NCBI RefSeq assembly: GCF_027244095.1
Contig: NC_069657.1
Location: 392,812,943 to 392,876,942 of the forward strand
Source: Hemicordylus capensis
Lineage: Eukaryota; Chordata; Lepidosauria; Squamata; Cordylidae
Length of the DNA: 64,000 nucleotides
Direction: 5' to 3'
Shown here piece after piece: positions 44,290 to 54,708 of the stretch. Every line of letters begins with the position of its first letter. Within the stretch, counting starts at the first letter, position 1. The notes under the pieces were generated by a model, which was not told the DNA's origin, did no database searches, and saw only the letters and a program-made list of their open reading frames with translations. The position numbers and the translations under genes were made by a program.

Positions 44290-44745
44290 ATCTGGGCCAG
44301 GTGCAGAGCACCTGTGATTCTACAGGCCTGCTTCTTCCCTCCAACCCCCGCCCCACTTCTCCCACCCAACCGCACAGTTTCTGGCTGGCAGGCTGTCCAA
44401 AAAGCTGGTCTGCGACCTCCTCCCACCTGCTAATTCCTGGTGGTCGGCCCGGCTCGTTGCTGCCTGTTTCTCCCCCTGTGGCCAACCCGGCCCCGTCTGT
44501 GCTCCCAGTGGCTGGGCCAGCCCGCCGCCACTGGCTCCTGCCAGCCAGCCTCTGGCAGGAGCAGCCTGCTTCTTTGCCCGCCAGCCGGAAAGTCAGCCCG
44601 CCGCCACTTCCTCCCTCCCGCCCGCTCCCGGTGGCTGGCCTGCGAGAAGCTGCATCCCTATTTTCTCCCCCGTTCCACTGCTAATCAGCAGCTGCCTGTG
44701 AACTCTCGCGAGAGCTGCCACACATGGGATTAGCGATGGGTACAC
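44290..44745. repeat. GC-rich low-complexity block
   Basis: A C-rich, ccagcc/cccg-heavy stretch in otherwise AT-rich intron, with opposite-strand ORFs of up to 127 codons caused by the composition. Sharp edges suggest an inserted element, but no terminal repeats were found. A minus-orientation L2-type tail follows at 44770-44930. Confidence 0.4.
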
Positions 44746-45371
44746 TTAGGAGAAATATATATATATATATAGTTTTATATTTTTAAAATTTATTTAACAA
44801 ATTTCTATACCCCACAAAATTTATGTCTCTGAGTGGTTTACAATAAAAACACAATTAAAACATTGTGAATTTTAAGCAATGCTTTAAAAATAATAACAAT
44901 AATTCAAGAACAGTTAATTAAACCAAAATTTGATTGGCTATGTTGAGTCAAGTTTTAGCCTAATAGCTGATAATTATTTGTAGATTTGTTAATGAAGTTT
45001 GAAATGTATTTGGTGGAAAAATTTACACTTGGTTAATAACTGTGCAAATGCCTTTTCTAAGGCTTTACTAGCTCTAATAAAAATGAGAGTGAAACTGGGC
45101 AAGTATAAAGCCAGCATGTGACAGTTTTGCAAAAGGAAATTCATCCAGCTCATAAGGTCAAGAGTATCTACATCACTATAGCAAGTTCAGGCCCAGCCCT
45201 ACCCAAACTTGTCAGAAAAAGTAAATAAAGATATTCACCTGATGATGTCATGAACACGAGACACATTCAGAGGAAGTACAAAAGTGCCATTCCTTTTAGG
45301 TGAAGGCTCTGATTAAGCACTGATGAACACAGAATGTGCCGCAACTACACTTCAAAATCCTACACAACTAC

Positions 45372-45650
45372 ACTTCTGGGAAGATCCATTGCTCAGTGGG
45401 GGAGCATATGCTTTGCATGCAGACGGTTTCAGGTTCAAATCCCAGTATGTCACTATCCATTTTATGTTAAATGTATTGTATCTATTTTATGTATTTATTC
45501 TTGCTGTTTTGTTTTTTTTGTATGCTGGCCTTGGGCCGAAATAAACAATAACAACGACAACAACAACTAGAGGATCGAGGTAGCTATGCTGAGAAAGATC
45601 TCTGCATGGAGCTCTAGAGAGCTGCCGCCAGTCAGCAGAGAAAAGTACTA
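45372..45650 (+). mobile_element. tRNA-headed SINE with nested retroposon tail
   Basis: Head: ttgctcagtgggggagcata (A box) and caggttcaaatccc (B box). It is interrupted at about 45455 by a T-rich retroposon 3' end (tatgctggccttgggccgaa, ataaacaataacaacg). The SINE body then resumes (gctgagaaagatctctgcat, ctgccgccagtcagcag). Confidence 0.65.
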
Positions 45651-45802
45651 GGAGACTTGAGCCTTGAAAGGCAGATTCAGATGTGCATTCCTTTCCAAAA
45701 GGTTTTGCCTTTCCAAGGAAAATTGCTGTCAATGTACTGTTTTTAAAATAGCTCTGTGGGAGTACTACCAAATAAATGGCTTGAAACCTGCAGTGCACTT
45801 AC

Positions 45803-45880
45803 TTCATAACACCATCTTCCAGTTAGATAGTATAAATAGGGATCTTGAGGCTTAAGTTCAATTGCTTTGTCTAGATGTTC
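45803..45880 (-). CDS. RMDN2: RMDN2 exon
   Basis: Reads [20 protein letters not shown] then GRWCYE, 26 codons, phase 0 at both ends. The acceptor is ttctttcttacag and the donor TATGAA|GTAAGT. The EHxDKAIxLxPxDPxxxYLxGRWCY segment is a hallmark of the RMDN family TPR-like domain. Confidence 0.95.
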
Positions 45881-45943
45881 CTGTAAGAAAGAAGATCAAA
45901 ATGACAAGTTGTCTTATTGTTTTCAGCCGCCTAGCCATAGCTG

Positions 45944-46262
45944 TAGGGTTGTGCACAAACCGAGGCTCGTGCACAAGTTCAGTGCTGTGGGGAGGGGAGT
46001 GGCATCTTTAAAAAGGAGCGAAGGTGCTGCCCCCAAGAAACCATGTGCAGCGCCGACATGTACATGCTGCATGTTCTTGGGGGCTGCCCCATCGCAGCAG
46101 GAAGCTACATGCAGCAGCAGAGAGCAGATAAGGACCTGTTCTCCTCCTTTTTAAAGATCCTGCTTGCTGCTCCTCTCCCTACAGTGCCAAACCGGTTTGG
46201 AACTTGTCCAAACTGTTTCTGCACCAAACCTGTACATGAACCTCGGATCATGGACATCCCTA
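45944..46262. mobile_element. hAT-like palindromic element
   Basis: Flanks CATAGCTG (45936-45943) and CATAGTTG (46263-46270) agree at 7 of 8 bases. Ends TAGGGTTGTGCAC and GGACATCCCTA are inverted copies. Inside, cttgggggcagc-type arms and an aaaaaggag / ctcctttttaaag pair are self-complementary. It is 319 bp, non-coding, and only 64 bp from the splice acceptor of the RMDN2 exon at 45803-45880. Confidence 0.82.
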
Positions 46263-46898
46263 CATAGTTGACCATAGCTCAAGCGCAAGTAGAGCATAAT
46301 GCGCAGGTAGAGCATTATGTGAACATGATCCTTCCTATATTTTGTCCAGGTACTCTAGCTATAAGAATTGGCGAAAGACAAATTTATAATATTTTAAAAG
46401 TTACGAACTGGAATTAATGGACCCACATGTACAGTATGTAACATTTAATGTTCCATTTAAGCAATAACCAGTCAATGCTAACATTTAATTTAGCAAAACT
46501 AATGAAGAAAAGGGTGTAATCTTACTTCTTTTACTTGCTACACCAACAGCAAGACTCCCACTGATTTTAAATAAGTGGCCTATATAAAACTAAACAACAA
46601 AAGCCTGAAATTGTGGATAAGGGAAGCAACTTACAACAGCGTCCCAAGTGCATCCTTTGGAGCTCCCCCTTAAAAAAATTCCTGGCTGTTGGCCTGATGT
46701 TATTGAGAGGCTGCCTTTCACCAGATTAACATCAATTCAAGTATATTAAATTAGAAAAGTTTTCTAAGACAAGATGTCCTAATCTAGAGTACTCATGCAT
46801 TCAGACTCGGGAGAATTTTAAAAAATCCTATGGCTGATCCATAAAGTCATACTTAAAATTTCCTGTCTGAAAGCTCATGCGTAATATATGGTAAGAGC

Positions 46899-46953
<55 letters not shown>

Positions 46954-47130
46954 GCAAAATAAAATAAAATAAAATAAATAAATAAATAATCAACTCCTCT
47001 CCTCAGCATAACACTGGCACTGAAGCATACCCCCCAGGCAGAGTTAGCTTTACTCTAAACACTGTCTTCCCAAACTGTCAGGAGGAAGTAATTTAATAGC
47101 AGCAGCAGCTTAAAAAAGCTACCAAAAACA
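46263..47130. other. RMDN2: RMDN2 intron with (AC)n and (AAAAT)n
   Basis: A long (AC)n run (46902-46950) is followed directly by (AAAAT)n (46956-46988), 145-230 bp downstream, in transcript order, of the RMDN2 exon at 47134. A 17-bp direct duplication (gcgcaagtagagcataat / gcgcaggtagagcattat) lies at 46283-46318. No gene was recognised. Confidence 0.7.
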
Positions 47131-47133
47131 TAC

Positions 47134-47209
47134 CTTAAAGAGATAGCCATTCCTGATTTTGTTCTGTGTACTTTCAAACTGAGACATGTAGCCACACATA
47201 ATCGCAAAC
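47134..47209 (-). CDS. RMDN2: RMDN2 exon
   Basis: 76 bp, entered in phase 2 (its first base completes a Trp codon). Reads [20 protein letters not shown] then GYLFK, ending in phase 0. The acceptor is tgcaatttcag and the donor TTTAAG|GTATGT. It matches the W(F/Y)A(I/V)xCGYxSxFE...GxLFK segment of RMDN2. Confidence 0.94.
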
Positions 47210-47659
47210 CTGAAATTGCACGAAAGGAAGAGGGGAGAGCATAAAACATTTAGGATCATTTTAATCACAATGATGCCAGCCTGGCTGAGAGCCTCATGAC
47301 AGACAAGAGTATACGTATGTATACTGTCAGCTGCACAACCTGTTTAACATGGTAGATACATCCGCTCCTCAGTCAAAACTATTTCAAAGCCATCTAAATC
47401 TTTTAATATAAGGCTGCAATGTTTAGACTATTAACTGAATAATTTTTTTAATAGATTAAAGACATCCCCAATTAATCAGGCAGTACCTTAAAAATATACA
47501 ATTGTTTTTAGTAGAATAACTTATGAAAACAACTGGAGGCAAGCACCTCCTTAAGAGAGGAATTCCTCTTCTTTCCCACAGGACAGAATACCTCTTCCAA
47601 AAAGGTGCCTGCTCTGCCCTGTATGTGCATCATCTAAAAACCAAAGAGGCTTTATTTAT

Positions 47660-47755
47660 TTTTTACACACACAGTGGGCCACTGTGTGAAACAGGATGCT
47701 GGACTTGATAGGCCTTGGGCCTGATCCAGCAGGGCTGTTCTTATGTTCTAGCCTA
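47660..47755 (+). mobile_element. CR1 3' end
   Basis: A short 3' UTR piece: gggccactgtgtgaaacagg, cttgggcctgatccagcagg, ttcttatgttct. A typical truncated CR1 insertion. Confidence 0.85.
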
Positions 47756-47814
47756 TTTTCCTTAAAGAAAGAAAGTTTATGAGATCACCAGTCTGTGTCT
47801 GTGTGTCCCCTCCT

Positions 47815-48090
47815 ATCGACTTCACAATGCCTGGACTGCTTTGAATCAAATTTGGTACAGTTGTACACAAAGGGATACCTCAACAGCAATGTTTGTGATA
47901 ATGTCATCCATCCCAATTCAAGATGGCAGACGGATGAACATTTGAGGAGCAAGTGGGCTAACTTGTGAACTGCCTAACTAATTTGGACCAAACCTGGTAC
48001 ACTTGTAGTGACATATAGGGACATCTCAATAGCACAGTTTGTGCTGATGTCATCCAATTCAAGATGGAAGATATGTTGTAGATTATGGAT
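47815..48090. repeat. Two diverged tandem units (~150 bp)
   Basis: Two consecutive blocks share, in order, tttggtacagttgtac / cctggtacacttgtag, gggatacctcaacagcaa / gggacatctcaatagcac, gtgataatgtcatcc / gtgctgatgtcatcc and aattcaagatgg. Unit length is near 150 bp. No known family was recognised and no coding is seen. Confidence 0.6.
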
Positions 48091-48298
48091 GTGTGTTCCC
48101 TAGCAGTTTGAACAAGGGATTTTTTTTTGGTGGGGGGGGAGAGAAGAGGAATTTGTTGCAATTTGGTTGAATTTTAATGAATTGTATGGATTTTGATGAT
48201 TATATTTTTTTAAAAAGAAGGATTTTAAAAACTTTTTTGTTTCATCCCTCCATTTCTTTCTCATGGTACAGAGATAAATATGAAGATCGGGAGGGAGG

Positions 48299-48345
48299 GA
48301 TATATATATATATACACACACACACACACCTTTGTGTGTGTGTTT
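48299..48345. repeat. (TA)n(CA)n microsatellite
   Basis: tatata then cacaca, followed by a gtgtgtg run that could pair with it. Confidence 0.9.
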
Positions 48346-48533
48346 TAAATTGATTATATATGAATTTTAGTTGTATTTATTATTTGAAATAAAGAAAAAG
48401 TTAAGAACTCTTATTATTGTTTGTGCAATTATTTCTGTATTTAATGTTATCTATAATTTATGAGACCATATTTTTCTGTATGTGTATCATTAATATCGTA
48501 ATGATACAGTGAAATTGCACACAGAGGGAGAGA

Positions 48534-48782
48534 GACATGATGTGCAGTGGTAAAATGCCACTGCACACCATGTTGCGGCTGTGGCAGACTCATAAGGTAG
48601 CCCTGACAATCCAAGGAACAAGTGGGTGTGCGATCAGCACAACCACAGTTACTCCCATTGTCTCAAGTGGGGGCAAATGCAGTAGCACGAATTGTGCCAC
48701 TTCCCTACAGTGTCAAGGCTGCCTGATGAATCTGCAACAACAACGTGCTGTGCAGTGGCACTGTACCACCATGCTTCATGTC
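48534..48782. mobile_element. Palindromic MITE (249 bp)
   Basis: The left arm from gacatgatgtgcagtgg through tgccactgcacaccatgttg and gcagactcataaggtagccc is matched over about 80 bp by the complement of the right arm ending gcagtggcactgtaccacca / tgcttcatgtc. An inner pair extends the hairpin. ORFs of 65-127 codons across it are incidental. Target duplication was not resolved. Confidence 0.7.
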
Positions 48783-49576
48783 AGCAACACACACACCCTC
48801 AGCATGCTCAACCACTATATTTCCTTGACAACAGAAATTCAGAATATCCTCCTGTCCCCAAAGAGCTGGTTCTTGATTCAAGTCATTAGGGAAGAACTGG
48901 CCTGCCAAAATTCAATATAGTTCACAACCCAAAGCTGGGAAGGTCAAGGAATTTCAAGTATTTGGAAGAGAAAAGGGTCCTAAAAACTTAACTTCCCATA
49001 AGATGCCGAAATGCAGGCAACATTTTCTCTTCAAACCCCCCCTTGGCTCATTAGGTGCTAATCAGATAAACTCAGCATACCATAGCTAAACGGATTGCAG
49101 CTAGAAAAGAAAACAATGAAAAGCAAACAAGCTAATCCAGGGTCTCACAGTATCTCTAGGTCCATGCGTGACAAGGGAAGAAAAGCGCTAGGTTCAACCA
49201 GTTAAGGGTATACTTTTATATAAAGGCCTTTCCAGAAAAAGAAAATCTGCTTATTTTTCTTAGTGCAAGAGTCACGCTAGCTCCAGTTTGGCATAAACAG
49301 AGCCATATTAGTCTCTCCCTAATGAGGGGTATAGACATTGCAGGAGACAGATGCAAGTATGTTCCCTTTATAAAAATTAAAATGACTCCAGAAGTCCATG
49401 CTGGAGCATGGAAGAGGATAAGTACATTGTTTGAAGAAAGTCAGTATGGAGAGGTAGGCAATGTTTTTAAATTTGCAAAGCATTTTTGTTGAACATTTTT
49501 GAAAGCAGAAAAACAGCAGGCAACTAAACTACATTTCAGCTGGAAATATTTTGGGGTGGGAAGCAAATAAAGAAAA

Positions 49577-49965
49577 TAAGAACAGCCCTGCTAGATCAGG
49601 TTCAAGGCCTTCTAGTCCATACAGTGGCCCACCAGATGCCTCTGGGAGCCCACAGGCAAGACATGAAAGTGTGCCTTCTTTCCTGCTTTTGCTCCCCCTG
49701 CAACTGGTATTCAGGCATCTTGCCTCCAAGGCCGGAGGTGGCCTATTGTCCTCAGTCTATTAGCCACTGAGAGATCATCAATTTGTCTAAATCCCTCTTA
49801 CAGCCATCCAGGCTGGTGGCCGTCACCACATCCTGTGGCAGAGAATTCCATAGGGTAATGATGTGTAGCGCGGAAAAGGTGCTTCCTTTTTTTGGTCCTA
49901 GATTTCCTGGCAATTGGTTTTATGAGATGACCCCTAGTTCTATAGTGTTATGAGAGAGAGAAAGT
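49577..49965 (-). mobile_element. CR1 LINE 3' end
   Basis: Minus orientation: the 3' UTR complement (aacagccctgctagatcagg, agtggcccaccagatgc) then the C-terminal coding complement (ctaaatccctcttacagcca, cacatcctgtggcagagaat, agatgacccctagttct). Frame-disrupted. Confidence 0.88.
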
Positions 49966-50356
49966 GAACCCTGGGCGTCTGGTAGCAGAAGGTCTATGTT
50001 AAAAGCAGGGGCATTGCTGTAGGAGGAAGTGGTAACTTTGCTCAGTGTTATTCATAAGCAACTGCATGAATATCCCTGAGCATCATGGGAGAAGACACAG
50101 ATTGACATCCTGACAAAGCACAGGTAATGAGGGACTACAGAGAGAGAAGAGCATGGCTAGCACACAACTCCCCCACCAGCCCTCCTCCATGAACACTGTT
50201 GCACAAGTGGGTGAAATGTCCCTGCTCTACACATGCTCTGGAAATGCTCTGGAAGAGAGAAGACATGTTGCTGACTCGCAGCACTTCCATGCAGCACAGC
50301 ATGGATGTTTGGCCCACATGTTCCGCAGTGTGCATGTAGAGGGAATACGACAACTA

Positions 50357-50474
50357 CCCTGTTTCCCCGAAAGTAAGACCTAGCAGTAATTTCAGATGTA
50401 CCGTTAATTGCCCTAGTGCATTTTTTGGGGCTAAAATTAATATAAGACACTGTCTTATTTTCGGGGAAACACGG
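50357..50474. mobile_element. Tc1/mariner-like MITE
   Basis: Ends CCCTGTTTCCCCGAAAGTAA and the complement of ttattttcggggaaacacgg are inverted copies of about 20 bp. TA lies on each side (50355-50356 and 50475-50476), the expected mariner duplication. It is 118 bp and non-coding. Confidence 0.75.
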
Positions 50475-50476
50475 TA

Positions 50477-50965
50477 TTTATATACCGCTTTTCAACAAAA
50501 GTTCCCAAAGTGGTTGTGGATTGTGCCGTCGAGTCAGTGTTGACTCCAAACAATCACATTCCAAGTGATTTTCTTGGTGGAATACAGGAGTGGGAGGTGT
50601 CTTCTCCCACGCAGTATGAGATGATGCCTTTCAGCACCTCCCTGTACTGCTGCTGCCCAATATAGGTGACTACAAATGTATTTACTAGGCACAGTCTGAG
50701 AAGCACACCAGTGGGGAGTTGAACGAACAGCCTCTTGCACTCTAGGCAAGCAGCTGTCTCCCGCTGTGCCACCGCAGCTGATCAAAGTGGTTTACATAGA
50801 TATAAATAAAATGGCTCCCCGTCCCCAAAGGGTTCACAATCTAAAAAAGAAACCCCACTGGGGGGATGCTGTGCTGGGGGTGGATAAGACCAGGTGCTCT
50901 CCCCCTGATAAATAAAGAGAACAACCACTTTTTAAAGGTCCCTCTTTGCTCAGTTAGCAGGAACT
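50477..50965 (-). mobile_element. L2-tailed retroposon split by a SINE
   Basis: Minus-orientation copy: the tail tttatataccgcttttcaac lies directly beside the mariner-like MITE. The body resumes after the nested SINE with tttacatagatataaataaa, ccccaaagggttcacaatct, and the 5' part tctttgctcagttagcagg. Confidence 0.85.
50516..50782 (-). mobile_element. Sauria-type tRNA SINE (nested)
   Basis: The exact 10-bp duplication CAAAGTGGTT lies at 50506-50515 and 50783-50792. Minus orientation: the BovB-like 3' end (gtgccgtcgagtcagtgttg) is at the left, aggtgctgaaaggcatc-type body is read as its complement, and the tRNA head (complement of cccgctgtgccaccgcagct) is at the right. Confidence 0.92.
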
Positions 50966-51266
50966 GGATGAGTTGTGCATTAAGCTCACTTGTGTCCCCG
51001 CAATCCCTCACCACCCATCCACTTAATTCATCAGGATAATTCGGTTTAGAAAGTTTACCCCAAAACAGGACAGAAAATGGCACGGGTATAGGGGAAGATT
51101 TTAAGCATTTATCACAGCGATGTCACAGGAGCTATCCAATAGGTTCCATAACTCAGAGCAATAATTCAGAAGGCCACTCACAAAAGTCCCATCCTCGGAA
51201 AGAGGAAATCAACTGGTGAAATGAGATTTGCCAGCGCTGCATATTTTAGATAAAAGAACACCAGCT

Positions 51267-51562
51267 GGAGGAGAGCTGGTCTTGTGGTAGCAAGCATGAC
51301 TTGTCCCCATAGCTAAGCGGGGTCTGCCCTGGTTGCATATGAATGGGAGACTTGATGTGTGAGCACTGCAAGATATTCCCCTCAGGGGATGAAGCCGCTC
51401 TGGGAAGAGCAGAAGGTTTCAAGTTCCCTCCCTGGCTTTTCCAAGATAGGGCTGAGAGAGATTCTTGCCTGCAACCTTGGAGAAGCCGCTGCCAGTCTGT
51501 GAAGACAATACTGAGCTAGATAGACCAATGGTCTGACTCAGTATATGGCAGCTTCCTATGTT
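51267..51562 (+). mobile_element. 5S-like-headed SINE
   Basis: A complete copy: ggaggagagctggtcttgtg, the 5S-like module (tagctaagcggggtctgccc, tggttgcatatgaatgggag), the shared body, and accaatggtctgactcagta at the 3' end. The closest relative in the window is the last unit of the 62-kb run. Confidence 0.9.
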
Positions 51563-51748
51563 ACCTATCCTATCAGCTATTTAGTAGCTTCTGTGTGAAA
51601 GCCACTTTACCAGCAGAGGGCCAAAAGCAGCATTTTATCATCTGGATATTACAACAGAAGAGTAATAATATGCAAGAAGATACACAGTGTTCAGTAATGT
51701 TCAATAGCAGCTATGTTTCCTAAAAGAAACTAATTGACACACTGGCCC

Positions 51749-51799
51749 TTATAATAATAATAATATAATATATTATTATTATTATTATTATTATTATTA
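51749..51799. repeat. (ATA)n/(ATT)n microsatellite
   Basis: An AT-rich trinucleotide run whose first half is ataata and second half attatt, giving a self-complementary tract next to the MIR-like SINE 3' end. Confidence 0.9.
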
Positions 51800-52010
51800 C
51801 ATTTATATCCCGCTTTTCCTCCAAGGAGCCCAGAGTGGTGTACTATATACTTAGGTTTCTCCTCACAACAACCCTGTGAAGTAGGTTAGGCTAAGAGAGA
51901 AGTGACTGGCCCAGAGTCACCCAGCTAGTATCATGGCTGAATGGGGATTTGAACTTGGGTCTCCCCGGTCCTAGTCCAGCACTCTAACCACTACACCACG
52001 CTGGCTCTCT
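51800..52010 (-). mobile_element. MIR-like (CORE) SINE
   Basis: Sister of 32322-32538: gcttttcctccaaggagccc, ctcacaacaaccctgtgaag, ctggcccagagtcacccagc, gaacttgggtctccccggtc and cactctaaccactacaccac in the same order. Confidence 0.85.
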
Positions 52011-52019
52011 TCTACACCA

Positions 52020-53280
52020 CATGCGGCACAGCAATGGATGGGCAAGATGGTGGTTACAGGGAGCCTGGAAACTAACTGTGCTGAAGGCTTGTATCTCAGT
52101 CCAGCACACTGGGAAGCGTGTGTTGGGAAGCAATTTTAGCTCCCCTCCCTGCAAAAGCCATTTTTGCTTGCAGAAATATGTTCCCGAGGCTATGCAGCAC
52201 AAATGAATGTGCTAACTGCAGCAATCTAGTGAAATGAAAGGCAGCATGCTATTTGCTGACATGGTGTGATTTGTACTATGCAGTGAACTCTATGGAGGAG
52301 AACGTGAAAATAGGACATAGAGCATTGGAAACTGGCTTATGCTGGATGAGACCACTGGTGCATCTATCTCAGTATTGCCTATATTGACTGGCAGTGGCTT
52401 TTCAGAATCTAAAATGAGAGATGGAAGAACATGAGAAGTAAACTTCACAATTATTTGTAATAGGCTATGTTATAGGAATTGGGATGTGCTGTATAAGAAA
52501 AAAGCAACAGGGGGCAGTCAAAAGATGGCAGTTTGAGGCATAAAAACAACAGGAAAGCCAAAAATTAGATCCACTGGCATCATCAAAAGAGATCTGGGGT
52601 GCAATCCCATACCCAGTGAAACTGCTTAAATCACACTGAAGTTAATGGGAGAGTCCATCAACTAACTGTAAGCAGGACTGCAGCCTTGATGAACTGAGAA
52701 ATACCTGAACAACCGAGAAAGATTTGCAGTGGGGAACAAAACAAAACAAAAATTCCTTGAAGGAGAAAGAGTAACACACTCCACCTAGTGGTCTAGCTAG
52801 GAATTTGCAGCCAATTTAGAGAATTTGCCCAATTTGGTAGAGTAGGCTTCTGAAGATTGTCAGGTTTAGATAAATAAATTGGGTGTGGGTGAGAAATAGA
52901 GGGCAGAAGTCAGAGAGATTTAGAATTGCTCCTAACAATCCCAATGAGATGTTACTCAATTACAAAGAATCTTACTTTTCTAGCTCCTTTTATTTGGCCC
53001 AGAAAAATATGAAATGAACAAAATTGTCAAACAAAAGGCAGGAAAAAAAGTTTTTAAAAGTTTATTTTTGTTTGATAGGAAATCAGTTTAGTTTGTTCCT
53101 ACTGTTAAAAAAAATAGTTTATTCATGGTAAATTCCTTATTCTTCCCAATTGTGAGACTGATTTACATTTCATTATTTTAAAAACTATTCTTGGATTTCT
53201 AGTTTCTTAGCAGCCTGTTTGCTAGGAAGGAAGCTGCATAGACTTCTTAAAGTTATTAAGTTGTAAACAACTAATTACCT
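52020..53280. other. RMDN2: RMDN2 intron, fragments only
   Basis: At 52020-52210 lies a diverged piece of the 15956-type MITE; at 52320-52410 a decayed 5S-headed SINE tail, minus orientation. The remainder is AT-rich with no recognised feature. Confidence 0.45.
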
Positions 53281-53284
53281 TGCC

Positions 53285-53760
53285 TTAATTCATTCACCCA
53301 TATGAATCTGCCAGGGCCCTCCGTTCATCATCTCAGGCCCTGCTCATGGCCCCGCCAATAACAGAGATCCTGTTGGCAGGCACTAGAGACAGGGCTTTTT
53401 CAGTTGTGGCCCCTCAGCTTTGGAACACCCTCCCTGAAGAGCTTCGCCATGCTCCCTCCCTTAGTGTGTCGAAAAAACAACTAAAAACACACCTTTTTAA
53501 GGAGGCTTTTTAATACTCCATCTATAAAGAACCTTGTAGGCTCTTTAGTTTTGATGATTCTCAGTTTTTAGCTTTTAAAATAACTTTTAATTTGAACTTA
53601 ATACTGATGGTGGTTTTTAATCTAACTTTTAATTTGTTTACTCAATTTGTTTAATTTTATTACTTTTATTGTATACACTGTCTATTTTATTATTGTGAGC
53701 CGCCCCAAGCAGTAGTGTACTGGAGGGGCAGGATATAAATATTTTAAATAAATAAATAAT
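53285..53760 (+). mobile_element. L2-like LINE 3' end
   Basis: Coding remnant TRDRAFSVVAPQLWNTLPEE, LRHAPSLSVSKKQLKTHLF and KEAF, nearly undamaged for 50 codons, then the 3' UTR and a tail tgagccgccccaagcagtag with (aaat)n. Among the better preserved L2-like ends here. Confidence 0.88.
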
Positions 53761-53944
53761 GTTATGTTGTTATACTCTTTGATATTTTTACCCTGCAAAG
53801 TACTAACCATAGCCTTAAGAAGATGTAAGCATTGGCCTGAATGGGTTAGGGTAACAAGAGGCTCCTATTTTGTTCCCACTAATCTAGCCATTCCCAAAAC
53901 AGCATAAAAGGATACAGTGAACAAGTTTACCACAGAGCCAGGTG

Positions 53945-54170
53945 GTTTGCTTTGGTAGGAGGGGTTTACCATTGCCATCTCCCACACAGTATGAGATGAT
54001 GCTTTTCAGCATCTTCCTATATCGCTGCTGCCCGACATAGGTGTTTCCCATAGTCTGGGAAATATAGTCTGGGGAACATACCAGTGGGGATTTGAACCAA
54101 CAACCTCTTGCTCCCTAGGCAAATTACTTCCCCGCTGTGCCATTACGTGGCTTAAGCGACCTAATAAAAG
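53945..54170 (-). mobile_element. Sauria-type tRNA SINE
   Basis: Minus orientation, 3' end shortened: ggggtttaccattgccatct, tatgagatgatgcttttcag, the cctatatcgctgctgcccg block, the B-box complement (ggggatttgaaccaacaacc) and the A-box complement (ccccgctgtgccattacgtg). Confidence 0.85.
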
Positions 54171-54191
54171 ATGAAATAATGTCTCTTTCAC

Positions 54192-54708
54192 TAGGAATGT
54201 ACCATTGCAGAGGCCTCCGAACTGGTCCGGATTGGGGCCAGTCCGGCAGGGGGCATGTAGCTTTAAGGGCGGGGGGGTAGTACTCACCTCTCCCACCGTT
54301 TTTCCCCCTCCAGCGCACAACTTTATAGCAAAGATTTTGGGGCGGCAGCATTCCTCCCTGCCGCCCCTGCCCCCGTTGTTGCCCGTCAAAAGCGGAAGTT
54401 GAGAGCACGCATGCGCCCGTCGCCATGTGCGCCCGTCGCCGTGTGACATGTGCGGCGCGTGTGTGGCGGTGGCAGCGACGGGGGCGCGCACCGCGACGGG
54501 TGCATGCGTGCTCTCAACTTCCACTTTTGACGGGCAACGATGGGGGCAGGGGTGGCAGGGAGGAACGCTGCTGCCCCAAAATCTTTGCTATAAAGTTGTG
54601 CGCTGGAAGGGGAAAAGCGGTGGGAGGGGTGAGTACTACCCCCCCGCCCTTAAAGCTACATGCCCCCCAGTGCCAGACCGCGCCTCCGTGGTTCCGTGCA
54701 CATCCCTA
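54192..54708. mobile_element. hAT-like giant palindrome (517 bp)
   Basis: The exact 8-bp duplication TCTTTCAC lies at 54184-54191 and 54709-54716. Ends TAGGAATGTACC and GTGCACATCCCTA are imperfect inverted copies. The arms (catgtagctttaagggcggg, tagtactcacc, gcgcacaactttatagcaaa, ttgagagcacgcatgcg and complements) pair over more than 200 bp on each side, with a short GC-rich centre near 54430-54480. No gene is present: the ORFs of 100-172 codons are mirror translations of the arms. Confidence 0.93.

Noticed and set aside
48537-48920. 127-codon plus-strand ORF
   Set aside because: It covers the 249-bp palindrome and unrelated flank, with no family likeness.
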